NCBI GenBank assembly: GCA_963082875.1
Contig: OY720098.1
Coordinates: forward strand, 8,308,001 to 8,372,000
Source: Corella eumyota
Lineage: Eukaryota; Chordata; Ascidiacea; Phlebobranchia; Corellidae
DNA length: 64,000 nt
Reading direction: 5' to 3'
Shown here one piece after another: positions 11,639 to 22,207 of the stretch. How positions within the stretch are numbered: position 1 is the first letter of the stretch; each line of letters starts with the position of its first letter. Under the pieces are notes generated by a model. It ran no database searches. It saw only the letters and a program-made list of their open reading frames with translations, and was not told where the DNA came from. The position numbers and the translations under genes are program-made.

Positions 11639-12758
11639 ATGAATGATTATGGGGATAACGATGATTGGAAACCTCCCACTGAAGCCGAATTAAAAGTCTT
11701 GGAGGCAAAACAGGAGCGAAATAACCAAATAAGCAGATTGATGGGAGAATACATGCTTAAAGGTATTAAAACTATTTTTGTTTACCTTTGAATAACAGCA
11801 AAATTAAAAATGCTTGTTTGTTTAAAAGTATGTACAGAGTGTGATGGTTTAAATTTTTTAAATTTTGAAGTTGACAAAAAATAACCTATTTCCTACCCCA
11901 CAAATAGTTTTTTATTTACTTTTTTTTCAGGTTATAAAATGCTGGACTCCCTTTGTGAGGTTTGTGGCACAATTTTACTTGAAACACGAGAAAACCAACA
12001 ATATTGTGTTGCATGTGAGGAATTACATTCGGAGACCTCAAAAGATGATCCTGCAACTAGTGAAAAGGCTGCCATGGCAACTGTACAGGAGCAAAACAAT
12101 CAACAAGATGCTCTTTATAATCTACATGCAGATGGTATATACTTTTCTATCTTAACATTTTACAAAATATTGTTTAGTCCTTTTAGAACTATTATTTGAT
12201 TGCTTGCCCTATTGGATGCATTTGTGGCAACTAATATTGGTCTGTGATAATTTACCTACTTACCACAAACAATGGTATTTTAAGACCTACAAAATAGACA
12301 TACATATATTTGACATTCTCTAAGCTCCATTATATATATATATTGACCAACCATAAATGTAAAAAGTAAAAGATACAAATTTGCCTATTTTTGTAGATAA
12401 AAATGCTGTAATGTCCAAATTTTCAGCACCACGAATTAGTAATTCTCAAGATGTTTCGCAAAACAGAAATTCAACCATTTCACCTGAAAATCAGACCGGA
12501 AAGTCAACATTAACTGAACTTAAACAAAATCCAAAACCATTTCATCTAAACAATGGTTCAACTTTAAATCTAACCTCAACTCTTAAATGTGATGAGATTG
12601 TAATACTTCAAGATACCATGAAGACTTTAATTAAAAAGATGGAGATTTTAAATGCTAAAATAAGATCTACTGAATCTGTAAATGACACTATTTTGTTATG
12701 TCAAGCTGTTAAGGGATGTGCTGAGGCATACCTTGCCACAAAACAAGTCTTATCTTAA
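11639..12758 (+). CDS. ZNRD2: ZNRD2 (SSSCA1/p27) zinc-ribbon protein, 229 aa
   Basis: Small conserved protein, known in vertebrates as Sjogren syndrome/scleroderma autoantigen 1. Three exons (11639-11762, 11931-12134, 12397-12758) join in phase to 229 aa. The N-terminal signature WKPPTEAELKVLEAKQER, then SRLMGEYMLKGYKML, matches the family. The zinc ribbon follows: CEVCGTILL, then YCVACEEL, a CxxC...CxxC pair. A long unstructured middle separates this from the conserved C-terminal helix MKTLIKKMEI ... LLCQAVKGCAEAYLATKQV. It starts only 236 bp after the 14-3-3 stop on the same strand and has an acceptor-like aacag directly before the ATG. Co-transcription with SL trans-splicing is therefore possible but unproven. 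Confidence 0.92.
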
Positions 12759-14539
12759 AAAAATTAGTAAAAAAAAATTTAAGTTTGGCATTTTTGAAAC
12801 TACATTTTTTATAACTTTGTAATTTTTGAAGTTTGTATTACATGTATTTAAAATTTACAGTAGACTTTTTTATAATCATCTATTTGTTTGGAACTTTACT
12901 GGAAATTTAAAATAAATAAAACTTAAATACGTGTTATTAAGTGAATTAAAAACATTTAATACAGTATCTAGTATAAAAACAGGTCAAGATGACGTATGAT
13001 TTTATTCTAAGATAAAAGCCAGCTAATTTTTTTTTATTTTAACAAGTACAAAAATTACACAATATAAACTACATGCGAGAAAGGCGCTTTAGATCGAAAT
13101 CTAATTCAAAGAAATAACTGTAACCGCCTTTAAAACCACATTGAATTAAAATATTATGCTACCACTATCACATTCTGGTTTAAATTCAATTTAAAATTGC
13201 CAATAACTCTGTTGTTACTGTATAAAACGCATTAAAAATTATATCGAAAGATACGCCAATTTTTAATACAGATTATGTCATTAAAGCAATTAGCATTGAT
13301 TATATGACTACTTTTAGTACATTTAGAAATAAATAGATATTTTGGTCCATTAAAAATAGTTATATATTTTTAGATTAACCTGGATCAATAAAATTATGAT
13401 ATGAGATTGTATGTGGAAACTTAAAACTAGAAAAGTTTTTTTTCAGAAATGAAATCGATCAAAAAAGTGCGCAAATAATTTGGTTTTATTTAATATTACA
13501 CTAAGAGGAATACCTAGTCAAATTATAAATTATTAATGTTAAAACTGTTTTTGTAAATCCCACAGAAATTATTAGTAAAAAGCAAGGTAAATGTAATTAG
13601 AGCGATATCTTTTCGAAGCTTAGAATAGAGATCACCTTTAATTATTTTCAGTCGCTGCACATAAATAAAGGGGTGTGCTATTATCCCCTATTATGTTTTA
13701 GGTAGTGATTAGACGTTACCAAGTTGCCTTTAGTGACACGTTTTTTTAATTAAAGTTCTGGAAATCGAAAAAATAACATCAAGAGGGGATGTGTTGCGGG
13801 GTTACATGTTAAACCAACGTAGTTAATAATTTGAAAATAAATAAATTAACAAACTTCAATCTGGGTGTAGTTTAAATTAGGAAAAATAAAAAAAAATTAT
13901 AAACTTTAATTGGATAAATATCATTAGCTCTTTTACTTGAGTCGGAATCGTTTTAGTTGGTTTAGCTCGTTGTTTTGTAGGAGAATCGATAAAGTAATTA
14001 TGTTTAAAAGTCTATAAAACTTTTACTATTCTCTTAGGTTATCAACTTTGTTTTAAATAACGAACTTTCCGCAAAAGTCTGTCGTTTTATTGATTTGTCG
14101 ATTTTTGGTTGCACTCTCATGACAATTCTTTGTTTGTTAAACCCTTAATTTACTTAAGTTAATTCATTTTTAAATTTTTAATCAGAAAATTATTTTTTCG
14201 TATAAATAAGACGAACGCAAGGACTTAAGCAAAACAGTTAAAATGTATTAGACAAGGGTAATACCAGTTTTAAGAATAATTTATTAGAAAAAATAGAAGA
14301 TAACGTTGGGGTATAACATAAAAAAACACCTATTTGAAGTTTTAATAAAATTTGATAAAAAAATATACCTAAAATTTGTAAGCGAAATAACTTAAAAAAC
14401 TTTAGTTTCTGTTAATGCGAAACTGAAAAAGGAGTTTTACCACATAAACTATACAATTTAAAGAGTATAATTTTACTATTTTTTTACCTAGATTTATAAT
14501 TTTAAAAACTTTTCAAGAATTTTTTGATTTTTACTTAAA
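12759..14539. other. AT-rich intergenic region, no gene seen
   Basis: This interval runs from the ZNRD2 3' end to the S100-like start. No open frame with splice support, no tandem array and no RNA gene was recognised on either strand. The proximal 200 bp before 14540 should contain the S100-like promoter, but I see no distinctive motif there. Confidence 0.4.
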
Positions 14540-15141
14540 ATGGCAAGCTCTAACTGCGAAAGCGTCGACTACACCAAAACCGAAAAAGCGCTAATCATAT
14601 TGGCCCGAACTTTTTACACGTGAGTAATTTAACCTTTAAAAATAACCTTTATAACCCCCTTAAAAGTGGGACTTTTTAAATTTCGCAACATTATTTTACA
14701 CTTTTCTTTATGATGCCACAGTTACGCGGCCAAGGAGAAAAATGGTGACGACCAGGAAATGGACCGAACTGAAATGGCCATGTTGCTGCAAACAGAACTG
14801 AAAAATTTCGCCGGGGTAATTTATAACGCGTTGAGATTAACATTTTTTGTTCCTAATTTCACTAGTTTACCTTAAAAGGCAATATTAACGTTTTAAGTTT
14901 TCCAGGTACCTTCAAAACAATAGGAAAATATTTCCCTTGCTTGTATATGAAACTTCATATTTAACCATATAAGGTATTAGCGTAAATTATAAAATATATT
15001 ATTCTTTTGTAGCATTCCGGTTCTTTCGAAGAGTTTGACAGAGACCAAAGCGGATCTGTTAATTTTGCGGAGTTTATGCGTCATATGGCTGACGTGAGTG
15101 AGAAGTACAAGTCCATCATGATAAATGCTATCAACCAATGA
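14540..15141 (+). CDS. S100-like small EF-hand protein, 100 aa
   Basis: Three exons (14540-14619, 14722-14815, 15013-15141) close in phase to exactly 100 residues, the usual S100 size. The first half has the S100 pseudo-EF pattern: FYTYAAKEKNGDDQEMDRTE, then MAMLLQTELKNF, matching the family layout h-F..Y..k.g....l.k.El..Ll..El..F. The second half has one canonical EF loop, DRDQSGSVNFAE, with D/D/S/S/N/E ligands, followed by the helix FMRHMADVSEKYKSIM. There is no signal peptide. The segment between LKNF and the canonical loop is about seven residues shorter than in vertebrate S100s, so helix III is reduced. S100 proteins are calcium-switched homodimers described mainly from vertebrates. A calmodulin-like or troponin-C-like origin with convergent shortening is the main alternative. 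Confidence 0.8.
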
Positions 15142-15566
15142 TTACTGTTTATGTATACCTCGCTTTAGAAGCGCATTTAGTCGTAGCGCCATATTTACGT
15201 GTTGTTGTGTTTTGTCCTAGTCGAAATAAAATAAAAAATATTAAAATTACGGGTATTTTTTATGATAAAATGTATACAAAAAATGGGGCAATAAAATAAA
15301 TATTTCCTTTGGCCTTTTTTTGCTACGTAAATTTATCTGGGTACGACGTATTCTCAGGTTATAGGGACTAACATAAGATTAACAAAAGAAACAATAGGTT
15401 GAAGATTTTCGATACGGTTGAAATAACTTGCTTTGTTACATCAGAATTTCTATACCAGTTGCTTAGATATAAAATTCAATGAAAATTTAAGATAAATTGT
15501 AAATACTTGTGACATTACCTTCACAATTTAAATCTAATACAAAGGCTTAAGTTAAAAAAAAACAAT

Positions 15567-16350
15567 ATGGTATCGAGCTCTAATACAATAATTATTCCAA
15601 TAATAAACGACAATGTATATGCTGACTTTAATTATAATGCCGATCATTTAAATTCTGTACCAGAAAAATTAGAAGACCAAGAATGGAAAGAAAAAATGGT
15701 TGGTAATTAAACAACTTGAAGCAAATTGTTAGCGTGACAAAATATTTTAAAACGTTTGCTAATTTTGTTAAATATATTATTCTAAAACATTATCTAACTA
15801 TGTGAATCGCAAATTAATAAAATGTGATAACATTTTTTTTGAAATTTAATTTGTAATTTGAATTCTAATTACAGGACGAGTTGTTATTAAAATCCAAATC
15901 GTCTTTAAGTCGTTTAAATAAAATCTGCACAACATCTGAACACCACAAGAAAATCTTTTACAATACTTTAAACGAAGTCATATCATACACTGGCGAATTT
16001 AGCCAACCTGACGTTAAAGTAAGTATTCAAAATTTGATTATTAAATTATCAGTTAAACCGCTGGCCTGACAGAACCATAACAGATAGCCTGGCAGAATTC
16101 AATTAAAATTGCTCTGCTGCAGGCAAAAAGAAGAGAAATACAAATACAGCTCAGCAATTCCTTTGCAAAAAATAGAGGAACTGGAAATAAAAAAGATGTA
16201 GATATAAAATCAATCGTGAGATTAATAATTGATGATATAGTAGAAAAAACAGGAGAAAAGATTTTTAAGTTACCAAAGTTACAACCGCCGCAAGGTGGGG
16301 ACTCTGAGGTCGGCCACGGTGATACCATTCCAGACAAAGCTACTAAATAA
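15567..16350 (+). CDS. Unrecognised small charged helical protein, 167 aa
   Basis: Three exons (15567-15698, 15875-16018, 16123-16350), all phase 0, give 167 residues. I do not recognise the family. The first exon encodes a hydrophobic IIIPIIND stretch followed by acidic residues. The second, DELLLKSKSSLSRLNKICTT, is amphipathic and could be a coiled coil. The third continues with AKRREIQIQLSNSF and KSIVRLIIDDIVEKTGEKIF, then a Pro/Gly-rich tail ending DTIPDKATK. No signal peptide, membrane helix or zinc motif is seen. The first donor is a weak GTTGGT, and reading through the second donor would add a short tail and stop, so alternative ends are possible. It sits 425 bp after the S100-like gene on the same strand. 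Confidence 0.6.
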
Positions 16351-17708
16351 TTGCTAGTAAATTTCAAATTATTTATTCACACTATTAAGTTATGTTTTTT
16401 AATAAAAAAGTTGGATTAATATTAAAATATTATAAAGGCCACCGAATACAGATATCATTCGTAAATATTTCAAATCTAAATATAAACATTAGCTAAACTT
16501 TATTATTTACTTGTCTAAAAAAATTTAAAATCAGTAAATGTTACACCACGATTATTTGAGAAAAACTTTTTACAGCATTGCAAAACCACTTTCTTTAAAA
16601 AGATTACGTAAGTTTAGAATTTAGATACGTTATAGGTTGCGTTAAACCCAACCACGAAATTCAGTTTTTTATTTGTCATAACAAATGCCATAAGATGAGG
16701 TAATTTATATTTAAACATTGACCGAGTGAGATAGTAGTAAGGGGATTCACCCGAACCGAAATGCAAAAAGAGCGTAAACTTGCGATTAACCGCATATAGC
16801 GCTTTAATTACGTTCGATAAATACGCGCCCACGCATTTTCGTAAACTATCGACATAACATGCGTTTTACTGTTTAAATATAACTATCTGTTTTTTAATTC
16901 AAAGTGTTCGCCTATTCCAGCCAAAAGTAAATTTATGACACCATCTGTGCCGAAAATTCCCAAGAAAATTGCCAATAATTTCTTTATTTAGATACTACCT
17001 TAACTTTTACACGAACGCCGCTTTGTAAACAAAAAAAATAAGGTTTACATTAATAGCGATATGTTACCTTTGCCGTAAGGTGATCGTTCCGGTTTGACTT
17101 AAGGGAAAGCAAGAAAGATATTTTATGCGATTCTCCTAAAAACAAAAGCTCAGATTTCGTAGCGACGAGAGTAACGTCCGGCATATATGTGTGTTGTAAG
17201 AACAAAAATGCTTTAATAACTAGAGTAACTTTATTAAGTGTCGTAATCACGTTAAAAAAATGTGTTCTTTGTGCAATAATTTTAGGGTGATGGCTTAGCA
17301 ATTTTTTTATCGAAACTAGTTTAAAAAAAATTATTCGATTAAACTTTTTTGAAATCAAAGATATTTTAAAATTTAATACTTCGTGGTGAAATTGGAATTC
17401 ACTACGGAGTGATTTTCGAAACCCAAATCGTGTAGCGAGTTTTGGTCCCGCCCACTCGCTAAAGCAGTATCGAGCTCAAAAGTCTCAAAAAGGGGGAAGC
17501 ACCTTAAAAAACTTTACCATTTCAAGTTTCCAAGGGCTAAGGGATTCTTTAAAAATGGACGAAGCAGCAGCCGATTTGACCATATTAACAAACAACCAAG
17601 TTTTACTAACTACCTATTTTGATTTGAGAAATAAAAAAAACTCGAGAAAGAAATTAGATACGAAAAATCAATAAAAAAAAGTCATCAGATTCAAATAGAA
17701 GCCTAAAA
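16351..17708. other. Intergenic region upstream of the first IL-17-like gene
   Basis: Two minus-strand open frames (16614-16832 and 17050-17358) lack family resemblance and splice support and are not called. A GC-richer patch at about 17390-17500 lies 200-320 bp before the IL-17-like start and is the best promoter candidate. I could not identify a convincing NF-kB or AP-1 site in it. Confidence 0.35.
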
Positions 17709-18918
17709 ATGAAGTTCTCTATAATTTTAATCATGGTTTTGGGCTTAAGTTTTATTTTCGGGGTCAGTTCGGTAGAATGCAAAAGAAAACCAAACAAATT
17801 ACGTGATGATTATAAATGCCACCCTAGAAGCATCCAGAATAAAAAAAACAGGTTAGTTTTTTTATTTTTCTAAAGTGTCAAGGTCATAGCAATATTATTA
17901 TATAAAGTCTACAAATATTCTTGCTCGATTGAATTATTGAGCGGTTTTATTGCGAATTACGTGATTTTTGACGCATGGCTACTTTTTGCTATTTAACTTT
18001 AAAGCAAACATCAATTGGTAGCGTTTGAAATATTTAGTTTGTCGAAATGTTAGAATTCACCTTAACGTAATTTACCTGAAAAATTCCTTAAACAGTTTCT
18101 TGAAACTAAGGTGGCGCAATATAACAATAAGAACAATAATAATCCCCTTAAATAACAAATAAATTTTTTACAAAAATTTTTAAATGAATTGTAATCTATC
18201 TCGCATGACAAAGTTAGTCAAATATCAAAACGTACAATTTCAAAAAAGTGACTAAAAGCACCTAGTGTTACTTAAATGTATTCAATTTATTAATTTTACA
18301 GAAAACTTTGCCGAAAAATCATGAAAAGTCCGTTTTTGGAGGAATCGTTCTTAAAACTAAAACAACTAAAATTTAAATCCTCGAAACCAGAATGCCCTAA
18401 AACCCCAAAACGAGTTTGTCCAACTTTTAAAAACGAAAATTTACAAAACAAGTCAACTCTCGGAGAACGAAGCTTATCACCCTACCAGAGTTACATTAAC
18501 TGCGATGAAAATAGGTAAACCTTCACTTCAACTTTAAAAAGTTATTTTATTTCTAGGCTGTACTTTTAATATTATAATAAACAATAACTTTGAAAATCTA
18601 AGGACGAATAAAAAGTTTCGCCATTTAAATGGGGAATTGCGCTATTACATCATAATTGTGTAGTCCGCAGTTACTGACCTTTTGTCTATTTTTTTAAGAA
18701 TTCCACGATTCATTATGGAACAACGATGCCTATGTGACTTCTGTCTTAACAAATCAGGCGATATTGACCGATCCCTTGCATCGCAAGAGATTACGACCGA
18801 GATATACGTTCTGAAATTAAAAGAAGGCACGAATGATAGCGAACCGAGATGGGAAAAGAAAAAAGAAAGTGTGGTTGTCGGATGCACTTGCGCCTTTCCT
18901 TATATTGTATTATCTTAG
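17709..18918 (+). CDS. Interleukin-17-like secreted cytokine (copy 1), 191 aa
   Basis: Secreted cystine-knot cytokine, ligand class for IL-17 receptors. Exons 17709-17851, 18302-18514 and 18699-18918 join in phase 2 at both introns to 191 aa. A signal peptide is clear: MKFSIILIMVLGLSFIFG, ending near residue 20-25. The mature part is Lys-rich, then shows the IL-17 core: ERSLSPYQSYINCDENRIP, the Cys pair in QRCLCDFCLN, SQEITTEIYVLKL, and the closing VVVGCTCAFP, equivalent to the family's VGCTCV.P. A fourth Cys group (CPKTPKRVC) precedes the core. Its exon-intron plan, phases and 220-nt last exon equal those of the copy at 20636-21593, so the two arose by tandem duplication. The central loop (EGTNDSEPRWEKKKE) is the most divergent part. 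The IL-17 subtype cannot be assigned. Confidence 0.92.
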
Positions 18919-20635
18919 TTCGTAGTAGTCGAATATTTATTTTTATATTTATTATTTATGTTATGCATATTGTGCTAATTACGTTTGCTATACGGTGCTG
19001 TTATTTCTAAAATTGCTATTTTTATATCAAAATCATATTTTTATATTCTGTTTACGCTGCTTTTAATATTTTTGTTAATTTATTAAACCGGTACAAAAAT
19101 TCTTATACAATTTTGTAGGTATTCGAATAATTATTTTTTAATAAAAAGAAAAACCAATTTTTGTTGTGTTTTTACATGTAATTTAAGGCACAAGTCCTAC
19201 GTTCAATATGTGCGTTGATTGATAGTACATATATATTTAGTTCTTGGCCTAAAGTATGGCAATAACAAATCTGTATGGCTGGCAAGTTTTTAAATATAAG
19301 TTTTAAAGATACAGTCCACAGCTCTATCAATATATTATTTATCCCAACCGCAATGCGTTTAAAATATATCTTTTTAAGGATAAACAAAAACTAATCTAAG
19401 CAATTTAGGAACCAAAAAAGTTTATAATTTGGCATTAAATTCGGTCGAATTGTCACAAATATAACATACACCAGAAAAATAAATAAATAACACAAAACCA
19501 ATTAACTTCTACATCGAATGTTAATACGCAAAAAACAAGTCAAAACTAGAGGCAAGTAAAATAACTGAAATTGAAGTGAATGTTGTACAATTGAAAATTT
19601 GTACTCGCTGTATTTAAATTACATGACTGTATGTCCATGTTAATCGTGTCGCAACCATTATTCGATTGTTTTAAACGACCTATCGTGCTTTTTATTATAA
19701 GCTTTTGACATTTAAAAATGTTGGTATCTTAAGTATAAAGGTAAACAATTCCAAAATAAACAATAAAAACACAAAATTACCTACAAGGAGATTAGCCGGT
19801 TGCTTTAAAATCTTTGTACAAGCATTTTTAACTAATTGTGCTGCTAACTCCTAACTTGTTTGTTTAAATTACATAAGAAAAAGTAAACACACGCGCGGAT
19901 TGTGAAAATGTGGTAACCGATATTTTATTGTTTAATATTTTATTTCTATGGAATATCAAATACTAAATTTATTTTTGTTATTGTTTTACGATTGCTTTGT
20001 AATTGCAAGTAATATAAACGTTATATTTTTAATTTTTAACCAACAGAGCATAACTAAAATCATAAATTAATGAATCAAATTACAATCCAAAATAATATTT
20101 TACCCATATTAGTAATGTCAATTAATTTCCAATATTCACAATGAGGTAGTTTTACCTAAATCTCAACTGATTAAGTAATGTTGCAAATCTCAACTGATTA
20201 AGTAATGTTTTTTATTGTTTATAAGTAAATCAACAATTTTCCAAAAAAAGAGAAATGGTTCACCCACGCTTGTTCACAGGAACCCGTTTCGTTGTGCGTA
20301 CGGACAAGTTTTTAGCTTGCAAGCGCTATTAAGTACGATGTTAAATTTTGGGGTATTTTTTTGAAGTTTCAATGCCGGGAAAACTTTACGTAGGCTGTGC
20401 TCCAAAACATATTGAATAATTTTCACCTTCAAACATACACAATTTTTTTTATATACTTTCATTTATTCTTTTTTTAGAAAAAATTTAAAAATGTTTTTTT
20501 ATGAAAAAGACCTTAAAAAATACCCACTTTTGCTATTAGTAAGATTTTCTATAAAATGAAATGAATTCCAGCAAAAATCATAAGTTTTAAAAACTTAAGT
20601 TAAAGAAAGTAGAACAATTTTTCTAAAAATCAACG
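18919..20635. other. Intergenic region between the two IL-17-like genes
   Basis: No coding exon was recognised. Minus-strand open frames at 19172-19387 and 20274-20462 have no splice or family support. A 25-bp direct repeat lies at 20158-20209. The expected promoter of the second IL-17-like gene falls in the AT-rich last 200 bp. Confidence 0.4.
20158..20209. repeat. Exact 25-bp tandem duplication
   Basis: Copies at 20158-20182 and 20185-20209 are identical (unit aaatctcaactgattaagta, continuing atgtt), separated by two bases. It lies 430 bp upstream of the second IL-17-like start. It looks like a recent slippage event, and no function is evident. Confidence 0.9.
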
Positions 20636-21593
20636 ATGAATTCTGTAGTCTATGTTATCCTATTTGTCTGCCTATTTTACAACGGAGTTGCGAAAAGAAT
20701 AAGATCCCCGGCAGATTATGAATGTCTTCATGTGCCTAAACAATATAGGTAAAAATTTGATAATGTTTTAAATTTTTTTTTTATTTAATCAAACATTAAC
20801 CTTTAAAAGTAATGCTAATTTTTTACAGCGTGGAATCGATTGACATTTTAATGATTTATATCTTCTTTTTGTAAAGTGGCCTTTTTAAACTAGCCAAAAA
20901 TATTTTTTTTATTATTGTAGAAGCGACTGCTACAGTATAATGCGAAACGAAGATATTGTCGAACTGTATCAGCAAGTGAAAGAACAACTCAACACCAAAC
21001 GTGAAAAACGATCTCGCACGAGCGTTTGCGACCATTTCAACTACCAGAATATTAAAGAATGCCCGACTTTCAACGAATCTTATTTGGAGACTCACTTAAG
21101 GACTGAAGAGCGCAGTTTATCGCCATACGACACTTTTATAAACTGTGACAGTTTAAGGTAAAATACTAGTTTTTTTAGTTATGCTGTGAAAAAGTAAAAT
21201 GTAAAGTAAAATGCTTAAAGAACCTGAAAATATTTCCATTGTAATAGGCCACCTTTGAAATAAGAATATATAAACATATTTTTATAATAATTGATATTTC
21301 ATAAAAAAAAAACTACTGGCACTCTGTAAAAAAAAGTCAATTACAAATCATAACTATGGCATCGTTCCTACAGAGTACCACGTCTCGTCCAAGAAAAAAG
21401 ATGTTTATGCGGTGGATGCATTGATCACACAAACAAACGCGAAACCCACAAGCTAAGTTCCCAGCCAATCATGTATAAAATGAGCGTTCTACGCTTAGTT
21501 CCCACACTTGGTAACCGAAGATTGACTGTTTACAACCGAACTACTGAAGCATTTGTAGCCGGCTGCACATGCATGTCTCCACTTACTGTTTAA
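20636..21593 (+). CDS. Interleukin-17-like secreted cytokine (copy 2), 189 aa
   Basis: Exons 20636-20748, 20921-21157 and 21374-21593 join with the same phases as copy 1 and give 189 aa. The signal peptide is MNSVVYVILFVCLFYNGVA. The core contains EERSLSPYDTFINCDSLRVP, the Cys group KRCLCGGCID, SSQPIMYKMSVLRLV and the terminal FVAGCTCMSP. N-terminal to the core is a charged helix-like stretch (IVELYQQVKEQLNTKREKR) and extra Cys residues (SDCYSIM, SVCDHF, KECPTF). The extra Cys may form disulphides outside the knot or an intermolecular bond. One N-glycosylation sequon (NRT) is near the end. The two copies share the core motifs but differ strongly elsewhere, so the duplication is old or the genes evolve fast. 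It is convergent with the VWD protein gene, 614 bp apart. Confidence 0.93.
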
Positions 21594-22207
21594 GATTCAG
21601 TATACTGTTATATTATTTATTAATCTCGTATATTTGTTTTTTATATTCTTTTTATATATTTTTTTATTTAAGTGTTTATCGAAATATGTTTGATCATATA
21701 TTGGAATTATTTACTTTTACTAAATTTTTATAACAAACAATTGTTTTCTTCGTGTCACTTTTTTTGCAATGCAATACAGCGTAATGTGTATATTTTAATT
21801 TAATGCAATAGCTTTTAATAAACTTATTTTATATATTTAACAAATATAAAATTACTTAAAACATTTTTGGCTAAATATATAATTTGTTTTAACATAATGT
21901 AGAAAAGTTATTTAGGGCAACAACAATTTGCGTTATGTTACCCATGCGTAAACGAACGGTATACAGAATAAGGTAATTCACCTTAACTGAGAAAAGTTGT
22001 ATGGTTGACAGACGTTTCCAAGTAACAGTAATTGCATTATTGGGAACCATAAACCAATTACTTTCCAAATTGTTTCCCCCAAAAAGCAATTTACACGCCA
22101 CTGCGAAAAAATTACCTTCACCGGTCAACGGATTTTAAGGTTCTTTTTATTGATGGATAAAACACTAAACTACGACAACAATTAAAAGAAAAAAGAAAAT
22201 AAAAAAA
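21594..22207. other. Convergent 3' flanks
   Basis: This AT-rich interval carries the 3' UTRs of the second IL-17-like gene and, from the other strand, the VWD-domain gene. A minus-strand open frame at 21889-22128 has no family resemblance and is not called. Confidence 0.4.

Noticed and set aside
16053-16367. Minus-strand frame opposite the small orphan gene
   Set aside because: It is antisense to an exon with good splice borders; the plus-strand reading is phase-consistent.
17050-17358. 102-codon minus-strand open frame upstream of the IL-17 pair
   Set aside because: AT-rich composition, no recognisable motif, no splice partners.
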